Source: Lachnospiraceae bacterium UBA2860 (GTDB taxonomy: Bacteria > Bacillota > Clostridia > Lachnospirales > Lachnospiraceae). Taken from it: a stretch of DNA of 22,568 nt. The DNA lies in assembly GCA_002350625.1 (NCBI GenBank), contig DEFE01000009.1:1-22568 (forward strand), given 5' to 3'. A program made the position numbers and the translations under genes. The notes below the pieces were generated by a model. The model was given only the letters and a program-made list of their open reading frames with translations, searched no databases and was not told where the DNA came from. This document shows, in pieces, positions 1 through 6,694 of the stretch (the first letter of the stretch is position 1; the number at the start of each line of letters is the position of its first letter).

Positions 1-51
1 AAGCATTGATTCGGTATCCGATGATCAAAGAACAGCAGATACGATATCAAA

Positions 52-75
52 ACTGAAATCAAGATATATTTCAGT
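52..75 (+). other. 8-bp hairpin before the first gene
   Basis: ACTGAAAT (52-59) and ATTTCAGT (68-75) form a perfect 8-bp stem with an 8-nt loop, ending two bases before the ATG at 78. It is AT-rich and not followed by a long T run, so it could be a weak terminator of a gene outside the window or a translation-modulating hairpin. Two short open frames run in from the left edge (2-88 and 3-56). Either could be the C-terminal tail of an upstream gene, but neither can be recognised. Confidence 0.3.
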
Positions 76-77
76 TT

Positions 78-905
78 ATGGATTATAAACCGGCGAAGAA
101 TATGGTTTTGAGAAAAATCGACAGAAGTGAATATACAGAAGCCCTTAAATATGCCAGAGGGTGTACAGCGAACCGTGTTTATCCGGTGTCAATTGCGACC
201 GGGACTCAGGATGGAGATATTTATGTTGATGGCAAATGCTGTGTACTGTTTTGGCATTATTGTGGTTTTGCGTATATCTCCGGGGATGTGAGCGAAGATG
301 TTCTTGAAGAAGTAAATCACAATTTTTTGGTGTCTGATACGGAGCGAAGATTTTTACTCATTACAGATTCGGAGTTTGTTTCCGACTATTATTCGGGCAT
401 AGACTTGCTTCGAGTTGATAAGAGGATTGAATATACTCATAGCGGAATCCTTGAAAAGCAACCGGAACTTGATGACTGCTTTGTCATTGAACGTATAACT
501 TCAGACAATATACGTGTCATTCAGGGGAGAATTACGCCATCTTTTTCCTGGAACGACAGTGACATGTTCCTTCGGAATGGATTTGGATTTATGGCAAGAA
601 GTAAGGAAGATGGCAGCTTCGCTGCGGTGGGGTTTTCAAGTGCGGTCAGTCCGGAGGAAGTGGATATTGGTGTTGAGACTGCTGAAACATACAGACACCA
701 TGGTCTGGCATCCTATCTGGCATACAAGATGTGTGAGGAAATCATACGCCAGGGCAGAAGACCTGTATGGGCCCATGCGGAAACGAATACAGGTTCACAG
801 AAAACGGCACTCAGTGTCGGGTTTAAGCCAATCGGTATAAATACGGTGATCCATAAGGAAGTAAAGCGCGATAAGGAAATGGTGTTTTATTCAAAACATC
901 ATTGA
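78..905 (+). CDS. GNAT-family N-acetyltransferase
   Basis: A 275-residue protein with a C-terminal GNAT fold that should transfer an acetyl group from acetyl-CoA to an amine; the substrate cannot be read from the sequence. Residues about 190-255 hold the acetyl-CoA site: strand VDIGVETAETYRHHGLASYL is motif A, with RHHGLA as the pyrophosphate loop, followed by a helix and the WAHAETNTGSQKTALSVGF segment typical of motif B. The N-terminal 150 residues resemble the poorly conserved half of the GNAT_acetyltran (PF12746-like) group. The ATG at 78 has no clear ribosome site and follows a hairpin; the in-frame ATG at 102 (MVLRKIDRSEY) is a real alternative start. Base composition is lower in GC than the genes after 4 kb. 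It lies 74 bp before a HAD phosphatase on the same strand. Confidence 0.8.
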   Translation: MDYKPAKNMVLRKIDRSEYTEALKYARGCTANRVYPVSIATGTQDGDIYVDGKCCVLFWHYCGFAYISGDVSEDVLEEVNHNFLVSDTERRFLLITDSEFVSDYYSGIDLLRVDKRIEYTHSGILEKQPELDDCFVIERITSDNIRVIQGRITPSFSWNDSDMFLRNGFGFMARSKEDGSFAAVGFSSAVSPEEVDIGVETAETYRHHGLASYLAYKMCEEIIRQGRRPVWAHAETNTGSQKTALSVGFKPIGINTVIHKEVKRDKEMVFYSKHH

Positions 906-979
906 TGTTCTCTCGCTGATCCTATTTAAAAAGTGTATCCTGACGGATATAGCATCTGAGAAAGTGAGATCATGAAATA

Positions 980-1582
980 ATGCGTATCTATGTTGATTTT
1001 GACGATTGCCTGTGCGAGACAGGAAGGGCCTTCTCAAAGCTTGCGCTGGAAATGTTCAATAAGGATGTTCCTTATGACCGGATTCATTATTTTGAACTGG
1101 ACAGGTCTTTTGACCTGGATGAGGAACAATACGAGCGGCTTATGCTTCGGGCCCATGAGCCGGAGATCCTGTTGTCGTTTGATGCGACGCCGGGAGCTGC
1201 GGAGACCATAAACGAATGGATTTCCTGCGGGCACGAGATATCGATCATTACAGGCCGTCCGTCAAGCGTTTATGAGCCATCCCGCATATGGCTGGATGAG
1301 CATGGACTTAAGAACGCCAGACTGTACTGTCTCAATAAATACGGAAGGGATCACTTTATCAAAAACAGTAATAGTACGCTTGAACTTGAAGACTATTACA
1401 GGATGAAGTTTGATTACGCAGTTGAGGATTCTCCAAAGGCTTTCAGTTTTTTCGAACATCTGCCGGAACTTAAGGTTCTGGTGTTCGACAGACCATGGAA
1501 CAGAGAATGTGCTTTTCCGAATGGAAACTATCAAAGATGCGCCGATTGGGAGAGCATTCGCAGGATTGTTGCGGGTGAGTGA
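980..1582 (+). CDS. HAD-superfamily phosphatase / 5'(3')-deoxyribonucleotidase-like
   Basis: A 200-residue HAD hydrolase. It shows the motifs in order: DFDDC at residues 6-10, where D6 should be the phosphoaspartate nucleophile and D8 the acid/base; TGR at 91-93 (motif II threonine); a lysine-bearing segment around 120-130; and VEDSP at 148-152 (motif IV acidic pair). The two-aspartate motif followed by a cysteine is common in the small NT5C-like HAD group found in clostridia, often annotated simply as HAD-like or misannotated. The short helical insertion between motifs I and II is a C1-type cap. It probably dephosphorylates a small phosphorylated metabolite in the cytoplasm. It sits between an acetyltransferase and a methyltransferase on the same strand, so the three may form a small modification cassette, but no shared pathway is evident. 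Confidence 0.75.
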   Translation: MRIYVDFDDCLCETGRAFSKLALEMFNKDVPYDRIHYFELDRSFDLDEEQYERLMLRAHEPEILLSFDATPGAAETINEWISCGHEISIITGRPSSVYEPSRIWLDEHGLKNARLYCLNKYGRDHFIKNSNSTLELEDYYRMKFDYAVEDSPKAFSFFEHLPELKVLVFDRPWNRECAFPNGNYQRCADWESIRRIVAGE

Positions 1583-1656
1583 GATAGAGACGTGCAATAA
1601 GAATCCCTATTTGTTGGGATATCGCCGAATCGGGATCTACAGAGGAGAATATTCGT

Positions 1657-2442
1657 ATGAATGAAGTGAATAAAACACTGTATATTCCGCTGTATGGGAA
1701 ATCAAAGGTGAGCCGACAGGGAATTATCTTAAACGATCCCTCTGCTGAGAGGATATGGAAAGAAGAAGCCTTTCCAATTCGCGGTAAGTCGAAATCAAAA
1801 TGGCTGGCTTACAATATGGCCATGAGAGCCCGTGTTTTCGATGACTGGACAGAAAGAATGCTGCAGCGGAACAACGACGCGTTAGTGCTTCACCTTGGGT
1901 GCGGACTTGACAGCAGATCTATGAGGGTAAAAACTCACTATTCTGAATGGGTGGACTGTGACCTTCCGGAAGTCATAGAGATCCGCAAGAAGTACTTTCA
2001 GGGAAATGAAACATACCATATGATGCCTTTGGATGCGTCCAGACCTGAGCAGATTGGATCGCTTCCGGAGTGTGATACAGCCATCGTTGTCCTTGAGGGG
2101 CTTAGCATGTATCTGACCAACAGCCAAGTACGTGGGTTATTGCAAGCGCTTGATAAAAGGTATAGGGAACTTCATGTTCTAATGGATGTTTATACCGAAT
2201 TCGGTGTCAAGGCATCTAGATATAAAAACCCTGTCAACGACGTTGGCGTTTCTAAACTGTATGGGATAGATGACATCGAGAGCATCACCGATGGACTTCG
2301 GATCAGATTTGTAAAAGAGCACAGCTTCACTCCTGCAGCGCTGGTTAAAGAGCTTGCGCCAATCGACAGGCTGTTTTTTAATTTGCTGTTTAGGGGTAAG
2401 CTGTACCGAAAGATATACCGCCTGTACGAACTAAAGGCATAA
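1657..2442 (+). CDS. Class I SAM-dependent methyltransferase, leucine carboxyl methyltransferase (LCM/TcmP) type
   Basis: A 261-residue protein of the PF04072 type, whose members methylate carboxyl or hydroxyl groups of small molecules (TcmP-like) or C-terminal leucine of proteins. The SAM-binding loop is LHLGCGLDSR at residues 78-87. The acidic ribose-binding strand is WVDCDLPEV at 98-106. VLEGLSMYL at 145-153 matches the conserved EG..MYL motif that marks the family. The ATG at 1657 is well placed behind an AGAGGAG ribosome site ending about nine bases upstream. It follows the HAD gene by 74 bp. Its 3' end faces the convergent DUF1848 gene 48 bp away, with no clear terminator between. The native substrate is unknown. 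Confidence 0.85.
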   Translation: MNEVNKTLYIPLYGKSKVSRQGIILNDPSAERIWKEEAFPIRGKSKSKWLAYNMAMRARVFDDWTERMLQRNNDALVLHLGCGLDSRSMRVKTHYSEWVDCDLPEVIEIRKKYFQGNETYHMMPLDASRPEQIGSLPECDTAIVVLEGLSMYLTNSQVRGLLQALDKRYRELHVLMDVYTEFGVKASRYKNPVNDVGVSKLYGIDDIESITDGLRIRFVKEHSFTPAALVKELAPIDRLFFNLLFRGKLYRKIYRLYELKA

Positions 2443-2490
2443 AATCCGGTTTGCAGGGAAGTAGATGGGAAAAGTATCTGATCAACGGGC

Positions 2491-3426
2491 TTATGGATGC
2501 AATGGAAGACTTGTCTGCCCGTCAATCCATGACTTTTGAGGAACGTCGTGGATTTTGTCGCCATCCATATAATTGCCGATCAGGAACGGTGAAGCGGGAT
2601 CGTGCAGGCGGCTTTGCGCCAGCACCTTTTCTGATTCCGCGTTTGCGTAGCAGTACCGGCACAGATGCTTGCAGGTGCTGTAAGCGCCGATATCACAGGC
2701 AAGGTAACACGCGCATTCCGCTCTCGCGCCTTTCCTCTTCGGCGCGCTCAGCCGCCTGCCGATTGCCTTCTCATAGTCGCTGATCCGCATACAGCCGCCG
2801 CAATCCGCTCCGAAGGGTGTAAGCTCGTCGCCTTCGGCGCAGGGCTTGACCGTCATGCCGTGGTCAGAAGCGATTCTGATAAGCGCCTTGCCCAACACCA
2901 TCTGCTGCTCTTTCGTAACCGCCCGTGCTTCCGGGAAATTCCGTCTGACCTTCGGATAAAGATCGATGAAGCTGATAACCACTGTTTCTGTATATCCGTC
3001 CAGCGCAGATGAGATCTGCTCAAAAGCGCGAACATGATAATCCATCGTGTAGCGCTCCGAGATGAAGATCGGATCGTACCGCCAGCCGATGGCATTCAGG
3101 CCAACGATATCCGAAAGCCTTTTGAAATCGTCAAGAAGACGATGCTTGTCAGGCACATTCGGTTCAATATCCCGTCCGTAAGGCGTGATGGTAACGAACC
3201 AGTACTGCCCATAATCTTTCAGCAGATCCATATACGGAAACATTGGAGATGGATTCTTTGTACAAAATCCGATGACATCCACCACGGACGGATCGAGACG
3301 ATAACGGCTGACCTGATTCGGATGATAGGGATTGCGGACACAGACGAAGCCTTCTTTGAGCCTGTTCGCCAACCACTCCGCATAGAAGGCAGGGATGTCA
3401 GTTCTCTGCCCGGTATTGATAATCAT
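2491..3426 (-). CDS. DUF1848 family protein
   Basis: A 311-residue protein of the DUF1848 (PF08902) family, whose biochemical function is not established. The N-terminal two thirds look like a TIM-barrel-type fold: 'VVDVIGFCTKNPSPM' at 48-62, 'WFVTITPYG' at 76-84 and 'IGWRYDPI' at 113-120 are family hallmarks. The C-terminal third is a cysteine cluster (C209, C212, C238, C240, C244, C252, C256, C259) including CGGC and CRYCYAN, which resembles the spore-photolyase/radical-SAM-like metal-binding arrangement and probably binds an Fe-S cluster. The start ATG has only a weak GGTGA-type ribosome site. It lies on the minus strand 30 bp downstream of a truncated dehydrogenase fragment. Confidence 0.8.
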   Translation of the reverse strand: MIINTGQRTDIPAFYAEWLANRLKEGFVCVRNPYHPNQVSRYRLDPSVVDVIGFCTKNPSPMFPYMDLLKDYGQYWFVTITPYGRDIEPNVPDKHRLLDDFKRLSDIVGLNAIGWRYDPIFISERYTMDYHVRAFEQISSALDGYTETVVISFIDLYPKVRRNFPEARAVTKEQQMVLGKALIRIASDHGMTVKPCAEGDELTPFGADCGGCMRISDYEKAIGRRLSAPKRKGARAECACYLACDIGAYSTCKHLCRYCYANAESEKVLAQSRLHDPASPFLIGNYMDGDKIHDVPQKSWIDGQTSLPLHP

Positions 3427-3455
3427 TTCGTTTCACCGTCCCGGTACTTTTTCTG

Positions 3456-3608
3456 CTAAACGCTGACCACGATCTTCCCGTTGACCTTTCCTTCATCCTG
3501 AGCGGCAACGGCATCACGTATATTTTCAAAATTGTACACCTGTCCGCAGACCGGAACAATAATCTTTTCGTTCAGGAAACTGAAATAATTCGCTATGCTT
3601 CTCTGATA
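3456..3608 (-). pseudogene. C-terminal remnant of a zinc-type alcohol dehydrogenase / quinone oxidoreductase
   Basis: Reading the minus strand, 50 open codons end in TAG at 3456-3458 and are closed upstream by a stop at 3609-3611. The translation contains FSFLNEKIIVPVCGQVYNFE and ends in GKVNGKIVVSV. The pattern 'A..AQ..GKVNGKIVV' is the characteristic C-terminus of NADP-dependent quinone oxidoreductases of the MDR superfamily. The roughly 270 upstream residues that should precede it are absent. There is no start codon or ribosome site at the break, so this is a truncated relic and not a small gene. The break near 3609 coincides with a change to AT-rich sequence, which suggests a deletion or recombination junction. 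Confidence 0.7.
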
Positions 3609-3759
3609 CTATACTTGATTTTGAGTGCAACACTTATTATGAAATGTTATATTAATGGGGAGGCGAAGTCCCTGGCGTTTCAATGAACTGAGAAAAAGCC
3701 TTACTGTTAAAAACGAATTATTATAAGCATATTGAGATGAAGGCGGGTTTGTAAAAAAG

Positions 3760-4563
3760 ATGAAGCAATATATTGTTGATGCTTTTACAGATAAACCATT
3801 TTCGGGAAATCCGGCAGCTGTTTGCGTATTGGACAAATGGCCATCTGATGACTTCATGCGTAAGCTTGCCATGGAGAATAATCTGAGCGAGACAGCGTAT
3901 ATTGTGAAGGAAGAACATGGATACCATCTGAGATGGTTCACACCGGGGGCAGAGGTTGATCTCTGCGGCCATGCGACGCTTGCGTCCTCCTTTGTATTAT
4001 TCAACTACTTTGAACCGAATAAAGATGTCATAGAATTTCATACACGCAGCGGAAAGCTGACTGTTGTAAGAAGGGGCCATCTCTACGAGATGAATTTTCC
4101 TACCTATGAGCAGCACGAAATTCCCGTGACAGATGACATGGAAGCCGCCTTTGGCGTAAGGCCTGTTAAGGCTGTCCTTGGCCCTGACCTGGTCTGTGTG
4201 TTCGAATCCGAGGAGCAGATTCGCAGCATGCATCCGGATCAGATGAAGCTGGCAGAACTTCCCGCACGAGGCCAGAATGTTACTGCAAGAGGAAAGGATG
4301 CTGACTGTGTTTCCCGGAGCTTTTTCCCAAAACTTATGGTACCTGAAGACCCCGTGTGCGGCTCTGCCCACTGCCAGATCGCAGAATACTGGTCGAAAGA
4401 GCTTGGAAAATCTAAAATCCATGCATACCAGGCATCTAAAAGAGGCGGCCATCTGTACTGTGAACTGCTGGAAAACGGCAGAATAAGCATACGCGGAGAA
4501 GCGGCGCTGACGGCGATTTCTGAGATTGTTGTGTCTCCGTATGAAACGGAACTCCGCCCTTGA
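3760..4563 (+). CDS. PhzF-family isomerase
   Basis: A 267-residue cytoplasmic protein of the PhzF/diaminopimelate-epimerase-fold family. It shows VDAFTDKPFSGNPAAV at residues 6-21, and SETAYI at 43-48, where E44 is the position of the catalytic glutamate of PhzF. It also has DLCGHATLA at 67-75 and a second half with EDPVCGSAHC, the glycine-rich loop of the C-terminal pseudo-repeat. Length fits the family (about 260-300). Members isomerise small acids such as dihydro-hydroxyanthranilate, but no phenazine genes are nearby, so the substrate is unknown. The start has only a poor ribosome site. The 148 bp upstream (3612-3759) is AT-rich and holds no gene; some -10-like motifs are present but no convincing promoter pair. 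A MATE efflux gene follows on the same strand. Confidence 0.88.
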   Translation: MKQYIVDAFTDKPFSGNPAAVCVLDKWPSDDFMRKLAMENNLSETAYIVKEEHGYHLRWFTPGAEVDLCGHATLASSFVLFNYFEPNKDVIEFHTRSGKLTVVRRGHLYEMNFPTYEQHEIPVTDDMEAAFGVRPVKAVLGPDLVCVFESEEQIRSMHPDQMKLAELPARGQNVTARGKDADCVSRSFFPKLMVPEDPVCGSAHCQIAEYWSKELGKSKIHAYQASKRGGHLYCELLENGRISIRGEAALTAISEIVVSPYETELRP

Positions 4564-4719
4564 TACGGCTATTACCTGTCAGGGCGGGCACAAGCGAGCA
4601 GTATGCCGGACGTGCACTCCGGGATTTTGCGAAGCGTGATGAGGCAGCCGTCGCTGCCAAATTCCTTCCGAGAATACCGGAAGAGATCGAAAAGGGCCGC
4701 AAAGGCCGTGGACTTGGAA

Positions 4720-6060
4720 ATGGCAAAAAGCAGATATCGCGAAATAGCAGAAATCGGAATTCCGGCAGTGCTGGAAAGCCTGGTAGCGGTGATCATAACG
4801 TCGATCGACACGAAGATGATCTCCGGACTGGGATCGCAGGCACTGTCTGCCGTTTCCTTTACCTCGCAGCCGAAGCAGATCTTTTTTTCCGTTTTTTTTG
4901 CCCTTGGCACAACGGTGTCGATTTATACGGCGCAGGCCACGGGACGCGAAGACGCAAAGGAGGGAAATGTATATTTCCATTCGATTTTGCGGATGACGGT
5001 TTTACTGTCCCTGATTTTGGGAATCGGAGCCGCTGTTTTTGCGCAGCCGATTATGATGCTCTGCAACAGGCAGGCCGATACGCTTGCATTATCCGTGCGC
5101 TTCTTCCGCGTCATCATGGGATTTTCCGTTTTTCATGCGATTTCAATCGTGCTCAATGCGGCGCTTCGCGGTATCGGCAATACGAAGGTCACGCTGATCG
5201 CGGCCATCGCAAATGGCGCAGTGGATATCGTCGTGAACTATCTGCTGATTGAAGGGCATTGCGGGTTCCCGAGACTGGAAATTGTCGGTGATGCGATCGG
5301 AACGGTGGCCGGGACTGTTGCGGCCTGCGGCGTCAGCTTATTCTTCATTCTGCGGCACTCGGATTTCCTGACGCTCAAAGGCGTGCTGTCTGTAAAGAAG
5401 GATCCGGCCGTTGCGAAAAATATACGAGGGAAAGCAGGAAATACCGTTTCAGAGAATATTCTTACGAGGCTGGGATTCCTGATCTCCAGCATTATCGTGT
5501 CCGGTCTTTCGTCTGATGTCACAGCGGTTTATGCGGTGACTATGATTCTGCTGAACTATTCATTTGCCTTCGGGGACGGGCTCCAGACAGCAGCTTCTTC
5601 GCTGATCGGCCGGAGCAAGGGCGCAGGCCATTATGGAGAAATCAAAAAATACCTTCGCAGCTGCCTGCTCACCGGTGTGATTGTCTCAGCTGTGCTGAGC
5701 GTCATATATATCCTGGGATCCTCCTGGTTTTTCGGATTGTATTTTTCGGACACGAATTCGATCGGACAGGGAATAAAGTACAGTTATATAGCGGCATTGC
5801 TGACTTTCCTGCAGATTCTCAGGATTATTATGGTGGGGAGCATGCGGGGCATGGGAGAAGTTAAAATACCGCGAAAAATGGCGACCCTGTGCGTCCTGAT
5901 CATCAACCCGGGCGTGAGCTTCCTGCTGACACAGGTCGTTCACCTGGGCATATGGGGCATCTGGATCGGGTCCATGGTCAGCCAGGCCGGCTGGTTTGTG
6001 ATGAGCTGCATTTATACGCGCCGGGTCAATCATGCAGTCGAAAATGGCGCCTTGCGGTGA
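4720..6060 (+). CDS. MATE-family multidrug/Na+ antiporter
   Basis: An inner-membrane transporter of the MATE family with about 12 predicted hydrophobic helices in two six-helix halves; it should export drugs or metabolites against H+ or Na+. Family signatures include IAEIGIPAVLESL and ISGLGSQALSAVSFTSQP in helix 1-2, the NAALRGIGNTKV segment after helix 5, and the second-half equivalents around IGRSKGAGHYGEIKKY and GSMRGMGEVKIP. I chose the ATG at 4720 (MAKSRYREIAEIG), which gives 446 residues, the usual family length. The frame stays open upstream to an ATG at 4603, but those 39 extra residues are basic, lack family resemblance and have no ribosome site. The site at 4720 is also weak. Adjacent to the PhzF gene; the two could export and modify one compound, but that is only context. 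Confidence 0.87.
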   Translation: MAKSRYREIAEIGIPAVLESLVAVIITSIDTKMISGLGSQALSAVSFTSQPKQIFFSVFFALGTTVSIYTAQATGREDAKEGNVYFHSILRMTVLLSLILGIGAAVFAQPIMMLCNRQADTLALSVRFFRVIMGFSVFHAISIVLNAALRGIGNTKVTLIAAIANGAVDIVVNYLLIEGHCGFPRLEIVGDAIGTVAGTVAACGVSLFFILRHSDFLTLKGVLSVKKDPAVAKNIRGKAGNTVSENILTRLGFLISSIIVSGLSSDVTAVYAVTMILLNYSFAFGDGLQTAASSLIGRSKGAGHYGEIKKYLRSCLLTGVIVSAVLSVIYILGSSWFFGLYFSDTNSIGQGIKYSYIAALLTFLQILRIIMVGSMRGMGEVKIPRKMATLCVLIINPGVSFLLTQVVHLGIWGIWIGSMVSQAGWFVMSCIYTRRVNHAVENGALR

Positions 6061-6086
6061 AATGCAGACAGGATCGACGCATGAAG

Positions 6087-6104
6087 CGGCTCTATTAAGA
6101 GCCG
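6087..6104 (+). promoter_or_regulatory. Small hairpin upstream of the Csx20-like gene
   Basis: CGGCTCT (6087-6093) and AGAGCCG (6098-6104) form a perfect 7-bp stem with an ATTA loop. It is followed directly by GGAAAGGA, the ribosome site for the ATG at 6117, and not by a T run, so it is not a typical terminator. It lies in the 56 bp between the MATE gene and the small type III-associated gene. It could modulate translation of the latter or protect an mRNA end. Confidence 0.4.
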
Positions 6105-6116
6105 GGAAAGGACGGC

Positions 6117-6497
6117 ATGCTGATTAATTGTACGAATCATCCATATGAAATCTGGAACAAATCGCAGCGGGAAGCCGCCGAGGTATACGGTGAGGTTGTT
6201 GATTTCCCGTTCCCGCAGATTGCTCCTTCGGCCGCGCCTGAGGAGATCCGGGAAATCGTGAATCGATATGCGGATGAAATGGAGTCGCTTAAGCCGCAGG
6301 CCATCCTGGCAGCGGGCGAGTTTACCTGTCTGTTTATGCTTGTGGACCGTCTCTTAAGCGACGGCGTCGAGGTGCTGTGCACCTGTTCCCGCCGGATAAC
6401 AGAAGAAGAAAAGAAACCGGACGGGTCAAATGAAAAAAGAACGCACTTCTATTTTGAAGGCTTTCGAAGATACGAGTACTATGATAAACATGAATAA
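6117..6497 (+). CDS. Small Csx20-like type III CRISPR-associated protein (candidate ring nuclease)
   Basis: A 126-residue single-domain protein. The second half, from QAILAAGEFTCLFMLVDRL (about 75-93) through VEVLCTCSRR to the terminal FEGFRRYEYY, follows the pattern I associate with the Csx20-like Rossmann proteins: a 'GDF/GEF' turn, a helix with MV, a strand ending in a T/S-K/R pair, then DGS..K..F...FRKY. Some of that family degrade cyclic oligoadenylate. The N-terminus (TNHP..W...Q..AA..YGEVVDFPFP) is typical of the gut-clostridial version. Ribosome site GGAAAGGA is five bases before the ATG. Before the IS inserted, it lay 79 bp upstream of the Cas10-like gene, so the two probably belong to one locus. 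Recognition is from memory of the pattern, so the ring-nuclease role is an inference. Confidence 0.55.
   Translation: MLINCTNHPYEIWNKSQREAAEVYGEVVDFPFPQIAPSAAPEEIREIVNRYADEMESLKPQAILAAGEFTCLFMLVDRLLSDGVEVLCTCSRRITEEEKKPDGSNEKRTHFYFEGFRRYEYYDKHE
6454..6482 (+). promoter_or_regulatory. Possible sigma70-type promoter for the cas10-like operon
   Basis: TTGAAG (6454-6459) and TACTAT (6477-6482) are separated by 17 bp. They lie inside the 3' end of the small Csx20-like gene and would start a transcript near 6490, just before the tandem 32-bp repeats. If used, the repeats would form the 5' leader of the cas10-like mRNA. With the IS in place such a transcript would have to read through the element. 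The match is moderate and could be chance. Confidence 0.3.
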
Positions 6498-6554
6498 AGA
6501 GGGAACAGTATCATATAAAACGCAAGTAAGGATGGAACAGTGTCATATAAAACG

Positions 6555-6560
6555 TAAGTA
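6555..6560. repeat. Left target-site duplication of the IS (TAAGTA)
   Basis: TAAGTA directly precedes the left inverted repeat and the same six bases directly follow the right inverted repeat at 8151-8156. Because the repeat ends with A and T on either side, the boundary is ambiguous: a 4-bp AAGT duplication with one extra base pair of inverted repeat fits equally well. Confidence 0.8.
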
Positions 6561-6625
6561 GTGTCTGCTGAACAACTCAATAATTGTTGATTTTACAGGT
6601 TTTATAGCCCACTTAGTGGTACGTT

Positions 6626-6681
6626 AAGTGCAAGCGTTTCTGCACCAAAAAACGTATTTTCAAGCTTTTCAGCTTGCACTT
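6626..6681 (+). repeat. Inverted repeat in the IS leader, upstream of the transposase
   Basis: AAGTGCAAGC (6626-6635) and GCTTGCACTT (6672-6681) are perfect 10-bp inverted repeats separated by 36 bases. They lie inside the IS, between the left end and the transposase ATG at 6695. In an impinging transcript they could pair and hide the transposase translation start, a known strategy for limiting transposition driven by outside promoters. They could also be transposase-binding or regulatory sites. Confidence 0.5.
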
Positions 6682-6694
6682 CAGGGCAATAATC

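Noticed and set aside
4603..4719. Longer N-terminus for the MATE transporter
   Set aside because: The extra 39 residues are basic, unlike MATE N-termini, and no ribosome site precedes the ATG at 4603.
4560..4720. A separate small gene or C-terminal relic between PhzF and MATE genes (reading TSEQYAGRALRDFAKRDE)
   Set aside because: The reading looks protein-like for about 50 codons but runs on as a shadow inside the MATE gene, starts with a weak TTG and matches no family I know. A decayed fragment cannot be excluded.
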